A DNA stretch of 53,509 bases from Streptomyces sp. ISL-1 (GTDB lineage Bacteria; Actinomycetota; Actinomycetes; Streptomycetales; Streptomycetaceae), in the NCBI RefSeq assembly GCF_018614585.1, contig NZ_JAGGOI010000050.1:1-53509 (forward strand). The letters run 5' to 3'. The notes under the pieces were generated by a model. The model was not told where the DNA came from and searched no databases. It saw only the letters and a program-made list of their open reading frames with translations. Positions 41,654 to 49,242 of this stretch are shown here, piece by piece; the stretch's first letter is position 1; every line of letters begins with the position of its first letter. The translations under genes were made by a program, and so were the position numbers.

Positions 41654-42480
41654 ATGAAGATGCCGGAGTCTTCGGAGTCATCGTTCATCGGCGGCACGAC
41701 CTGCGTTGCGAGTACGGTCCACGGCATGGCTGAAGAGTTCGATGTGGCCCGAGCATTGCAGGGGGGAATCCCTGGCCGAGAGCGGGCATGGGCGTTCGTC
41801 CGTGAGTTCGCCGCCGCTTGGGCCAAGCGCTGACGGGCAGCGACGGCCCGTCGGCTGAGGAGTTGCAGCAGGCCGAGGCGGCTCTCGGCTGCTCCTTGCC
41901 GCTCGCGTTGCGCGAGGTCTACGAGCTCCTCGGCGCACGGCCTGACCTGACCGGCAACCAGGACCCCCTGCTGCCGGCTTCCGAGTTGTTCGTGCATGAC
42001 GAGTTCGGCGGTGTCCTGGTCTTCCGCAGCGAGAATCAGGGCTGTGCCTTCTGGGGCGTGCGCCTGAGCGATCTCGATCAGGACGATCCGCCGGTGTTCG
42101 TCCAGTCCCGACATGGGTGGGAGCCGTTCCTGGACCGGGTATCTCTGGCCTGCGTCGAGCTGGTGCTGAGTGAGACGTTGTTCGGCGACGACGGGCGGCT
42201 CTACAACGCATGCGAGCTGCCCTCGGACTTGCTCGACACGGTGCCCAGGCGCTTCCAACGAGTCGCTCTACCCGACTACCCGATGTGGGTGGGCCTGAAG
42301 GACTCGCGCTGGTTCTCCGCACCCGGAAAACTACTGCGCCAGGACGGCATTGGTGTCCATAGCTGGCTGCACGCCCGGGGCCGGACCCGGGCCGACTTGG
42401 AGTCGATCTGCGACGTTGTCCCCGGGCGGTGGGTCCTTGGGTATACCGAGTCGGCGGAAGTCGATGCCCTTCCTTTCTAG
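41654..42480 (+). pseudogene. SMI1/KNR4 family protein, frameshifted in a G run
   Basis: From ATG 41654 (or 41660) behind AGGAGGG, the first frame gives ARALQGGIPGRERAWAFVRE and FAAAW before a stop at 41833. The protein continues in another frame from about 41820: ELQQAEAALGCSLPLALREV, YELLGARPDLTGNQDPLL, FGGVLVFRSENQGCAFWGVR, and LACVELVLSETLF. Adding one G to the GGG at 41819-41822 joins the two as ...AAAWGQALTGSD..., the order seen in intact Streptomyces SMI1/KNR4 proteins. Members often act as immunity proteins against contact-dependent toxins. No toxin gene is adjacent. Mutation and sequence error are both possible. Confidence 0.75.
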
Positions 42481-42912
42481 CCTCGCGTTTTCGATCAAGC
42501 CTTGGACAGTCCGCTTCGTGAAAGCCCGCGGCTGGCGCTGCGCCTCCGGGGTTGCCGTCTACTCGTTGCGCTCAGAGCCACGACTGCATCAGAGCCGGAC
42601 CGCCCGGCCTCGCCTCGGTGGTGACGACGCCCGAGTCCGAACCACGACCGGAACCGCGGACTGCCCCGGCGTCGGCCGCCCGGTGGGTGTCGGCAGGCGG
42701 CGAGGTCGGATTGATCGAGGTGGCGCGGGTGGTGCTCGCGTCGGGAATCCGAGCCTGCGCGGTCAGCAGATCTGTCACCAGCGCCCGCCGCCCCGACGTG
42801 CTCGCCGCTCAGCGCAAGTAACGCGCCCGCATCCGCAGCGAGAAGGGCATCCGCTGGGGGGGCGGACGCCCCCTCGCACCCGCAGCCTGACCAGGCGCCC
42901 CAGCGGAGAACG
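42481..42912. other. Intergenic, no gene recognised
   Basis: About 430 bp between convergent genes. A plus-strand frame (GGEVGLIEVARVVLASGIRA then CAVSRSVTSARRPDVLAAQ) ending near 42822 looks faintly protein-like and could be a gene tail, but I cannot identify it. Confidence 0.35.
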
Positions 42913-43452
42913 TCAGATCCTCGCACCCCGGGCGATGCGGTACAGCACGTTCGGACGCAGTGGCCCTTCGGGCGCGGTGGGGTCGTCGAAGTCGTCGGCC
43001 GGGTCCCGTGTCATGCCGATTCGGTGCATCACCGCCTGTGAGCGGAGGTTGGTGGCCGTTGTCACGGCAAGGATCTCGGGAAGTTCAAGAGTGTCGAAGC
43101 CGTAGGCCAGCACTGTCAGCGCGGCCTCGGTGGCGTAGCCCTGGCCCCAGGCCGAGCGGGCGAGCCGCCAGCCGATCTCCACTCCTGTGAACGGCATGTC
43201 GTCATCCACCTGATCCAAGCCCGCGAAGCCGATGAACTCACCCGTGGCCTGCACCTCAACTGCCCACCACCCGTAGCCTCGCTGGTCGAACTCGGCCTGG
43301 AACTGCGCCACGGAGGCATCGCTCTGTTCGCGGGTAAGCAGGTCGCCCAAGTGCTCCCGAACCTCGGCATCGGCATTCATCGCCGCCCATGGTTCAAGGT
43401 CGGAGTCACGCCATCGACGGAGGGTGAGGCGATCGGTACGCAGTTCAGCCAT
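42913..43452 (-). CDS. GNAT N-acetyltransferase (RimJ/RimL type)
   Basis: The 179-residue product has the RimJ/RimL pattern: MAELRTDRLTLRRWRDSDLE, WAVEVQATGEFIGFAGLDQV, EIGWRLARSAWGQGYATEAA (acetyl-CoA pyrophosphate loop QGYATEA), and AVTTATNLRSQAVMHRIGM. It transfers acetyl from acetyl-CoA to an amino group, possibly a protein N-terminus or a small molecule. ATG 43452 is preferred over one 36 bp upstream because the family starts at this beta strand. It ends directly at the excisionase fragment on the right. Confidence 0.9.
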   Translation of the reverse strand: MAELRTDRLTLRRWRDSDLEPWAAMNADAEVREHLGDLLTREQSDASVAQFQAEFDQRGYGWWAVEVQATGEFIGFAGLDQVDDDMPFTGVEIGWRLARSAWGQGYATEAALTVLAYGFDTLELPEILAVTTATNLRSQAVMHRIGMTRDPADDFDDPTAPEGPLRPNVLYRIARGARI

Positions 43453-43487
43453 GCTGCCCAGCCAACGTGAGCTCTGGCCTCGATGCA

Positions 43488-43616
43488 ATATCTTTCACCG
43501 TCTACGACCTCTTCCGGTCCCGCCGCCTGACTTCCAGCACCATCGGGCGGGCACGACGCGTACCCGCCGACGCCGTACGGGACTTCATCACCCACGAGAT
43601 CGAGGCGGCGGCCTGA
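43488..43616 (+). pseudogene. Excisionase (HTH_17-like) C-terminal fragment
   Basis: The frame FTVYDLFRSRRLTSSTIGRA followed by RRVPADAVRDFITHEIEAAA and TGA matches the C-terminal part of actinobacterial Xis/MerR-like DNA-binding proteins. The first helix-turn-helix half is missing; the match starts abruptly near 43494, just past the GNAT start. The TGA overlaps the ATG of the integrase stub (TGATG), the standard xis-int coupling of pSAM2/SLP1-type elements. Confidence 0.7.
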
Positions 43617-43740
43617 TGGCCTCACAGCGCAAGCGCAACCCCAACGGCGCGGGCACCATCACCAAGCGCAAGGACGGCCGCTTCCAGGCCGCCGTCTACG
43701 TCCTCCAGCCGGACAGCACCCGCGCGTTGGGGGTCGACGA
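43616..43740 (+). pseudogene. Tyrosine integrase N-terminal stub
   Basis: From ATG 43616 the frame reads MASQRKRNPNGAGTITKRKD, GRFQAAVYVLQPDSTRA, the N-terminal arm-binding domain start of actinobacterial phage-type integrases (about 400 residues when intact). The match ends after about 37 residues, near 43728. Sequence beyond belongs to something else and contains the first 22-bp repeat motif. All catalytic residues are gone, so this element cannot mobilise itself. Confidence 0.7.
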
Positions 43741-43752
43741 CGGTCAGCGTGG

Positions 43753-43774
43753 TTGCTGTGCTCCGCTGCTGTAC
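43753..43774 (+). repeat. 22-bp bipartite motif, copy A
   Basis: TTGCTGTGC-TCCG-CTGCTGTAC: two 9-bp near-direct repeats 13 bp apart. It lies at the broken end of the integrase stub and about 70 bp before the DUF6584 gene start. Confidence 0.55.
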
Positions 43775-43841
43775 TGCCATCGCGAGGCCTGCACGGCAAA
43801 CCGCTGGCGCGCGCCGTGGTCGGAAGCGATCATGGCCAATC

Positions 43842-44354
43842 GTGACTATCGAGAACACCTTGGCCAAGGTGGACACCGACCTTGCGGCGGGCCGCCTTCC
43901 TTTGGCACGGCAGCGTTTGCGTGGGTTGGTGTCCTCTTTCCCTGCAGACCTCTCCCTTCGCGTCAGGCTCGCGAACGTCTATCGCCTGTTCGGGGAGTCG
44001 GTGCAAGCCGGCCGCTGGAGCTACCTCGACGGCCGGCGCTCTCCCGAGGAGGTGGCGGCCTTCGAAGCCCATTACCGACACCCGGTCGACCGTATGCGGG
44101 CACTGGCTTGGCGTGGCTCGGAAGCGGCAGCGAAGACTCCCTTCGCTCGTGCGCAACTGGCTGCGTTGCGCCTCGCTGCATCACAGTCCGCGGGGAAACC
44201 GATGGACTGGGACCAGGTGGGCTCCGGGGCTGACGAACCCACCGAGCCGGGATCCTTCCATAACGTGCTCTTCGGACTGGGATGCATGGTGGGCTTGATC
44301 GTCTGCCTCGCGCTCATGTGCATCGGCATCAGCACCGTGATCAGCTGGTTGTGA
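43842..44354 (+). CDS. DUF6584 family protein with C-terminal membrane helix
   Basis: The 170-residue product begins MTIENTLAKVDTDLAAGRLP (GTG start), then LARQRLRGLVSSFPADLSLR, LANVYRLFGESVQAGRWSYL, and ALAWRGSEAAA. This is the TPR-like DUF6584 pattern seen in many Streptomyces. The end has one hydrophobic helix, LGCMVGLIVCLALMCIGIS, so it is probably membrane-anchored with the helical domain in the cytoplasm. Function is unknown. The ribosome site is weak; the GTG at 43842 gives the family N-terminus. It is followed by a perfect hairpin. Confidence 0.8.
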   Translation: MTIENTLAKVDTDLAAGRLPLARQRLRGLVSSFPADLSLRVRLANVYRLFGESVQAGRWSYLDGRRSPEEVAAFEAHYRHPVDRMRALAWRGSEAAAKTPFARAQLAALRLAASQSAGKPMDWDQVGSGADEPTEPGSFHNVLFGLGCMVGLIVCLALMCIGISTVISWL

Positions 44355-44441
44355 ACACCGCCGGGTGACTGGCTGCTCAAGAGGCGCCCCGGCGGTGAGC
44401 GACCGCCATCGACATCCTCACAGTCAGATCCGGCTGTCAAA

Positions 44442-44469
44442 GCCCCCCAGCCTTGATCGGCTGGGGGGC
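44442..44469. terminator. Strong intrinsic terminator hairpin
   Basis: GCCCCCCAGCC (44442-44452) and GGCTGGGGGGC (44459-44469) form a perfect 11-bp stem with loop TTGATC. It sits directly before the tRNA-Arg 3'-half copies. It could end the DUF6584 transcript or be the ancestral terminator of the tRNA gene, on the opposite strand. Confidence 0.75.
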
Positions 44470-44480
44470 ATTTCGCCAGC

Positions 44481-44548
44481 GCCCCCGGCAGGATTTGAAC
44501 CTGCGACACCCGCGGCAGGATTTGAACCTGCGACACCCGCTTTAGGAG
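44481..44548 (-). other. tRNA-Arg(CCU) 3'-half, tandem double copy, candidate att site 2
   Basis: On the plus strand GCCCCCGGCAGG leads into GGCAGGATTTGAACCTGCGA-CACCCGC, which is repeated immediately (44487-44513 and 44514-44540), then TTTAGGAG. On the minus strand this is anticodon-loop CTCCTAAAG through T-arm and acceptor CCGGGGGC of tRNA-Arg(CCU), with the variable/T-arm segment duplicated. The 5' half and D-arm are absent, so no tRNA is made. It looks like an attachment site where two element ends were fused. Confidence 0.7.
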
Positions 44549-44704
44549 CGAGGTGGGGCGAGTTGAGGCCTGACTGCAGGATTCCGACTTCGATATCCGC
44601 GGGCTGCGCTACTCGTCGGCACCCGAGGTTCCCCGTGAGTCCCCGCCTCATCTGGCGCGGTTGCGGCTGGCGGACATGTTCGACCCTGACCTGCAGCTGC
44701 GCGC
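44549..44704. other. Short region with a possible gene fragment
   Basis: After a TGA at 44556 the plus strand stays open and reads SDFDIRGLRYSSAPEVPRES then PPHLARLRLADMFDPDLQL, which looks like real protein but has no start codon. It is probably the truncated inside of a gene cut at the att site. The family is not recognised. Confidence 0.3.
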
Positions 44705-45055
44705 TTACTCAGCCTGTCTCGGACGTTTCTCGCCTGAGTCTTCGATGACCAATTTGGCGGTGGACCACCAAGACCCCTCGCCGCCCCGAGTAACGCTGTC
44801 AGGATCGGCTGACTCGGCAATGTACGCCGCGTAGCGTTCCCGCGCTGCTGTCAGGCTCTCCAACCCGTTGGGACCGCCCAGGACTTTGTCCGCGTTGAAA
44901 TCGTCCTGCCCATCGTCCTCCCACCCACACTCTGGACAGATCTCGAAGCTGGCCGATGTCTCCAGAGTCATGAGCCGGCAGCACGGGCACTTGAATGGTC
45001 CTCCGTCCATGAGCCGGGCGCGACGGGGCAACGAGCGTGATTCGTCAGAGGCCAT
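44705..45055 (-). CDS. CPCC-type cysteine-rich small protein
   Basis: The 116-residue product has GPFKCPCCRLMTLETSASFE and ICPECGWEDDGQDDFNADKV, the CPCC...CPxCxWEDD signature of the Cys-rich_CPCC family, followed by GGPNGLESLTAARERYAAYI. The four Cys form a zinc-binding site. These proteins are found scattered in bacteria, often in accessory regions, with no defined role. The start at 45055 is uncertain because no strong ribosome site is visible; an ATG at 45010 would remove 15 residues and keep the domain. Confidence 0.75.
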   Translation of the reverse strand: MASDESRSLPRRARLMDGGPFKCPCCRLMTLETSASFEICPECGWEDDGQDDFNADKVLGGPNGLESLTAARERYAAYIAESADPDSVTRGGEGSWWSTAKLVIEDSGEKRPRQAE

Positions 45056-45152
45056 GTCGCAGAGGGTATGGACTTGGCCTATCGGGAGCATGGTGATTTC
45101 AGTCCACGACGGCAGTGACCCCAGCGACGAGCAGCAGGCCGCCAGAGCCCTG

Positions 45153-45177
45153 GTTTGGAAGACGCCGTATGCGGGTG
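45153..45177 (+). repeat. 25-bp dispersed repeat, copy 1
   Basis: GTTTGGAAGACGCCGTATGC followed by GGGTG matches the sequence at 50181-50205 at 23 of 25 positions. At 50 kb it sits just after 22-bp motif C, so this copy may mark another recombination scar. Confidence 0.55.
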
Positions 45178-45347
45178 CCTGCTGAGCTGGGGTGGTGCTT
45201 TACCTACGCGGGAGGGCTGTAGTACCCGGTTCTCCATGGCTCCCCTCTCGTCCCCGACTGATCGGGCGCGCGTCGGGCACGCAGCTGAGGTGAAGGACAC
45301 GCAGCGCGAGGCCGGCAGCCGGCCCGGTTAGCGCCGGGGCCCTCGCC

Positions 45348-45992
45348 TTAGCCGTCCACGTCCGCGTAGATCGCCTGGGCGATATGTTCGGACTCGAACG
45401 TCCCCTCCGGAGAATTGTTTTGGATTTGCGCGAACCATCGGGTGCTTGTCGACGAACCGCTTGACACGACGTAGGGGGCAGGGCCGGACCACTGCACAGT
45501 GAAGACACCGCCGCCGGTGAGAGTCTTCCCGGGGGGACAGACTGCCTCCCCTGAACAGAGCGCTTGCGGTTCGCACGTGAAGGGCGCAGAAACAATCTCA
45601 AGCCCTGTGAGACCAGGAGCACCGGTTGCGCCAGTCGGCCCGGTGAGACCAGGAGCACCGGTGGCGCCCGTCGGCCCTGCGGGACCCGTTGCGCCCGTCG
45701 GCCCTGCGGGACCGGTCGGACCCGTTGCCCCCTTGCGGCACTTGTCGCCGCGGCTGCGGTACTCCAGCCACTCGTGCGGCTCGCCGGGCCTGGCCGCGCA
45801 TTCATCTCCGGCCGACGGGGCTGCCACGCCGTGACGAGGAGACGCGTCGAAGCCCTGGGCCACGGCCCCTACAGGGCTAGCCATCCCCACCAGCACGAGG
45901 GCCAGCAATGCCGTGGTGCCGACAGCGCGCCACGTTCCCTTTCGCGGGGGGAGCGGGCCGAGAGTCGACTTCGTCCTGTGCTCAGGACTCAT
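45348..45992 (-). CDS. Secreted collagen-like protein
   Basis: The 214-residue product from ATG 45992 (AGGAG upstream) has a signal peptide (AVGTTALLALVLVGMASPVG), a short linker with two Cys, then fourteen Gly-X-Y triplets. These begin GATGPTGPAGPTGATGPAG and end GATGAPGLTG, rich in Thr and Pro as in bacterial collagens. A C-terminal domain follows: PFTCEPQALCSGEAVCPPGK, TLTGGGVFTVQW and a beta-rich end. Fourteen triplets are few, but enough to nucleate a short triple helix and trimerise the C-terminal domain. It probably acts at the cell surface. The GC-rich triplet DNA is itself repetitive. Confidence 0.8.
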   Translation of the reverse strand: MSPEHRTKSTLGPLPPRKGTWRAVGTTALLALVLVGMASPVGAVAQGFDASPRHGVAAPSAGDECAARPGEPHEWLEYRSRGDKCRKGATGPTGPAGPTGATGPAGPTGATGAPGLTGPTGATGAPGLTGLEIVSAPFTCEPQALCSGEAVCPPGKTLTGGGVFTVQWSGPAPYVVSSGSSTSTRWFAQIQNNSPEGTFESEHIAQAIYADVDG

Positions 45993-46096
45993 GGGTGCTC
46001 CTTGCAAACCGATTCGAGTAACGCACCGTAAATCAGTGCGGATCCTTCCGGCATTCTCGGTTTGCGGTGGGAACGGCTTGAGGACATGCCCGAGAG

Positions 46097-46128
46097 CATC
46101 AACCCATCAACCCATCAACCCATCAACC
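46097..46128 (+). repeat. Tandem octamer CATCAACC x4
   Basis: Four perfect head-to-tail copies of CATCAACC, followed by a truncated CATC. It lies between the collagen-like gene and a membrane-protein remnant, with no spacer structure, so it is a microsatellite rather than CRISPR. Confidence 0.85.
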
Positions 46129-46276
46129 CATCGGCGCAACGGCGGCGTGCGCACAGCGGCAATGCAACCACGCTCGGGCCCCGACGCCCCGGTGCCGCAG
46201 GAGTGCGCCCACTCCGGCCGCGGACAGCCCAGGTCCCTGTCGCATGCGCTGCTCGCGATGTCGCCGGCGGGCTGCT

Positions 46277-46459
46277 TCACGACCTCCCAGGTTCGCCCAT
46301 TGCATGACGTGACCCTTCGACCAACCGGATCTTGTACCAGGCCACCCAGGACACAAAGAGCAGCAAGAAGGCCACGGCACCTTGCGCAACACGGTTGCCA
46401 TCGGCAGCCCTTCCCCAGACACCTTGCGCCAGATACAGCTGGACAGCGATGAACAGCAA
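46277..46459 (-). pseudogene. Small membrane protein or truncated remnant
   Basis: The frame has two hydrophobic segments: AKAVPWGWLLFIAVQLYLAQ and AVAFLLLFVSWVAWYKIRLV, then a short basic tail. The only in-frame start is TTG at 46459, which would cut into the first helix. Protein-like sequence continues upstream (GLIAARGIAW) without any ATG or GTG until it meets the RibD-type gene. A lost N-terminus is therefore likely. No function is assigned. Confidence 0.35.
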
Positions 46460-46564
46460 CCATCCCCATGGAACCGCCTTGGCCCAGGCGATCCCGCGAG
46501 CCGCGATGAGTCCTGCGGCGTCCGGCGGTCGTACTGTCGAACCCGTTACCGAGGAGGACTTCTG

Positions 46565-47131
46565 ATGCGCAGCGTGACCTATTCGATGAGCGTCTCACTT
46601 GACGGCTACATCGTCGGGCCGGACGGCGACTTCGACTGGACGGCGCCCGACGAGGAGGGGGTCTTTCGCTTCTGGATCGACGAGATTCGACAGGTCGGCG
46701 TCCACCTGTTGGGACGACGGCTGTACGAGACGATGCTGTACTGGGAGACCGCCGACCAGGATCCATCGCTCGACGACTCAATGCTCGAGTGGGCCGCGAT
46801 CTGGAAGCCGCTCCCAAAGGTGGTGTTCTCCACCACGCTGTCGGCGGTGCAGGGCAATGCCCGCCTGGCCTCCGGCGGCCTGGCGGAGGAGATCGAGCGG
46901 TTGCGAGCCGAGCCGGGGGAGAGCGACATCGCGATCGGCGGCGCGACTCTCGCCGCCGAGGCGGCCGCGTTGGGTCTGATCGACGAGTACCGGGCCATGG
47001 TCTACCCGGTGCTGGTTGGCGGTGGCATTCCGTTCTTTCCCCAGCGCGAGCGCCGGGTGGATCTCGAACTCGCCGAGACCCGCACCTTCAACTCGAGAGT
47101 CGTCTACCTCCGCTACCGCGTGGCGCGATAG
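46565..47131 (+). CDS. Dihydrofolate reductase/RibD C-terminal domain protein
   Basis: The 188-residue product has the RibD_C fold: RSVTYSMSVSLDGYIVGPDG at the start, LLGRRLYETMLYWE, FSTTLSAVQGNARLASGG, and DIAIGGATLAAEAAALGLID with the Gly-Gly NADPH loop, ending VVYLRYRV. Stand-alone members are NADPH-dependent reductases of unknown substrate, common in actinobacteria, and are not folate enzymes proper. ATG 46565 is preceded by GAGGAGG. It is monocistronic. Confidence 0.9.
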   Translation: MRSVTYSMSVSLDGYIVGPDGDFDWTAPDEEGVFRFWIDEIRQVGVHLLGRRLYETMLYWETADQDPSLDDSMLEWAAIWKPLPKVVFSTTLSAVQGNARLASGGLAEEIERLRAEPGESDIAIGGATLAAEAAALGLIDEYRAMVYPVLVGGGIPFFPQRERRVDLELAETRTFNSRVVYLRYRVAR

Positions 47132-47581
47132 GCCGTGTCTTAGAAGCCATCCGCTTTCCGAACGTGATTGTTTGATTCGGGCTGCGTGGGCATGAACTCT
47201 GCTCGGCAGCGGGAGAGATGGGGTCGTTCGCCTGCTCGCGTCGTGCTTGTGGAGTTGGCCGGCGCCGTCGGTGCTCGGTCCGTTGGAGGCTCGGGAGAAG
47301 CGGGTCCGTCCGGGAATAGGTAGCACGGTTACGGCAGGAGGCCGAGCGGGTGCAAGCCGCGCTCACTGTGGCGGAGGGGGTGCTGAAGGCGGCGAGTGAA
47401 GGCTTCGCAGGGGCGGCCGGGGTTGCCGGTCCTGGTGCTGGTGCTGGGGGTGGGGTCGGGGGCGGGTGACTGACACCGGGGTCGGCGAGCGGCTTGTCCG
47501 AGGGCGGTGCCAGGATGGCGGTGTGTTCCGGGAGGCGACCGGGGCGAGGACGTGGGCAGGTTTCGAGCGGTCGGAGGCGGC
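47132..47581. other. Intergenic with possible transposase-linked debris
   Basis: No intact gene. A plus-strand run RLRQEAERVQAALTVAEGVL from about 47330 forms a coiled-coil-like helix that resembles leader segments of some actinobacterial transposase-associated proteins, but it opens without a start and degenerates into Gly/Ala repeats. GGAGG for the VOC gene ends the stretch. Confidence 0.35.
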
Positions 47582-48016
47582 ATGGCCAAGGAATTCCAGG
47601 TGACTTACGACTGCGCCGATCCGGGCGCGCAGGCGGCGTTCTGGGCTCAGGCGCTGGGCTATCGCATCCAGCCGCCGCCCGAGGGCTTCCCCGACTGGAC
47701 GGCTGCGCTGACGGCGTGGGGCGTGCCGCCTGAGCACCACAACGACCGGTCGGCCATTACGGATCCCGACGGCAAGGGGCCGCGGGTGTTCTTCCAGAAG
47801 GTCCCGGAGGGAAAGACGGCGAAGAACCGCTTGCACCTGGATGTGCGCGCGGCACCCGGCCTGACCGGGGACGAGCGGATGGCCACGCTGGAGGAGGAGG
47901 CCACCAGGCTGCAGGAGCTGGGAGCGAAGCGGCTGAACCGGCTCGAGCCCAATGGCCTGGACGAGGGGATCATCGTGATGACCGACCCGGAGGGAAACGA
48001 ATTCTGCCTGGATTGA
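47582..48016 (+). CDS. VOC family protein (glyoxalase-like)
   Basis: The 144-residue product starts MAKEFQVTYDCADPGAQAAF at ATG 47582 behind GGAGG. It has WAQALGYRIQPPPEGFPDW, a central RVFFQKVPEGKTAKNRLHLD strand with the conserved Lys-Asn-Arg-x-His-x-Asp, and VMTDPEGNEFCL at the end. This is the glyoxalase-like domain common in actinobacteria (His in RLHLD and Glu in GNEFC as metal or ligand contacts). It probably binds a small metabolite or drug. The stop lies 22 bp from the convergent integrase pseudogene. Confidence 0.87.
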   Translation: MAKEFQVTYDCADPGAQAAFWAQALGYRIQPPPEGFPDWTAALTAWGVPPEHHNDRSAITDPDGKGPRVFFQKVPEGKTAKNRLHLDVRAAPGLTGDERMATLEEEATRLQELGAKRLNRLEPNGLDEGIIVMTDPEGNEFCLD

Positions 48017-48038
48017 GGGCAGGGTGCTGGCTTTAAGG

Positions 48039-49155
48039 TCATACCGCCCGAAGCAACCTGCCGAAGAAGTCGGTGAGTAGCGGTCGCGCACTCTCTAGGT
48101 TTCTTAGCTCGTCGTTGTACGCGAGCAGGTCCTTCAGGCGGTGTGTGTGGATCTTCAGCTTCTTCACGAGGCGGCGATATCGCCGGCTGACGCTCGGAGG
48201 CTTGAGGGGGAGCGATGAGTCGGCCGCTCCGGAGAATACGAAGGCGTCGCGGCCGAGCTCTCCGCCGAGGACCTTGCAGCGTTCCTCGGCACGTGCGCGG
48301 TGGGCCTGCAGGGCGGCGCGTGTGATCACGTCGATGGCCTGTCGGCGGCGCTGGTGCGTCTTGGTGTCCTTGATGCGGCGACCGTTGGTGGAGTGCTTCA
48401 CGAACAGTTCGAGGCGGTCCAGGCTGATGTCCGACCAGCGCAAGGCGCACATCTCGCCTCGACGCGACCCGGTGACCATCGTCATGAACAAGAAGGCACC
48501 CCAGTCCAGATCCTGCTGCCAAGCCGCGTTGAGCACGAGAGCGGCCTCCTCCGGGGTGGGAGGGTCCGGGTTCGGCTGAGGCCGGGAACGGCGGCTCGGC
48601 GAGGGCCGCGACGTTCGTCATCACGTAGCCCCAGCGCAGACCTCGGTTGAGCGCGGGCCGCAGGATGAAGCGAATTTTGCGGACGGAGTTCGCCGCGAGC
48701 GGCGCGCAGACGTGCTTCTGCTTCTTCTTGGGGTCTGTCTTACCGTTGCGACGGCCTTCGCACTGCTCCTGGCACGGGCGGAGACGGGCGTAGAAGAGCT
48801 CCAGCATCTCGGCCGTGAACTTGCCCGCCTTCAGGCCGCCGAAGGTTGGCTTGACGTAGTTGCGGATGATGCGCTCGGCCCGCTCGTACGAGGTCTCGAC
48901 GAGCTCGGCGACACCGAGCCGGCGATCGAGCAGGAACGCCATCGCCACCCGGGTCTTGGGGTGGCGCAGCTCGTCGACCTGATTGAGGAGTCTGGTGCGG
49001 ATCTTCTCGGCCTCGGGCCAGGTTTCGGCTTGCTCGGTGAGGCGGATTTCATTCGTCGTGAGCCGGTCGAGGCTGGCATAGACCCGGACCTGGAAGCCGT
49101 CCCCGTGGGACCGGATGCTGCCGCGCAGACGTCGCTTGGATGTCGTGTTCGCCAT
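48039..49155 (-). pseudogene. Tyrosine site-specific integrase, frameshifted and truncated
   Basis: From ATG 49155 the product begins MANTTSKRRLRGSIRSHGDG, then an SAM-like core-binding domain (TSYERAERIIRNYVKPTFGG) and NSVRKIRFILRPALNRGLRW. Near 48580 the frame shifts: the correct continuation, PDPPTPEEAALVLNAAWQQD then TMVTGSRRGEMCALRWSDI (first catalytic Arg), is in another frame. After KKLKIHT, where the HxLRH box, second Arg and Tyr nucleophile should come, the sequence turns to HRLKDLLAYNDELRN and ends. It therefore lacks a complete active site twice over. It starts 88 bp from a tRNA-Arg 3'-half, the expected place for the integrase of that element. Confidence 0.8.
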
Positions 49156-49198
49156 GACAACGGAACCTATTCGTGGCCAATGCCGTGGCCACGAAGAT

Positions 49199-49231
49199 CA
49201 GCGCGCCTACCTCAGTGAGGTAAACGCGCTG
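49199..49231. promoter_or_regulatory. Palindrome between integrase start and att copy
   Basis: TACCTCA-G-TGAGGTA is a perfect 7-bp inverted repeat, nested in AGCGCG...CGCGCT. It lies directly upstream of the integrase start and beside the tRNA remnant. It could be an operator, a recombination-accessory site or a terminator; the sequence alone does not decide. Confidence 0.4.
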
Positions 49232-49242
49232 GTCAGACACTG

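Noticed and set aside
44481..44548. A functional tRNA-Arg gene.
   Set aside because: Only the 3' half is present, with a duplicated T-arm; no D-arm or 5' acceptor strand. The same holds for 39.09 and 49.24 kb.
46097..46128. CATCAACC tandem repeats as a CRISPR seed.
   Set aside because: Units are 8 bp with no spacers and no cas genes nearby; it is a microsatellite.
40999..48016. A prophage occupying the 41-48 kb region.
   Set aside because: Integrase and excisionase remnants are present but no capsid, portal, tail, terminase or lysis gene; decayed integrative elements fit better.
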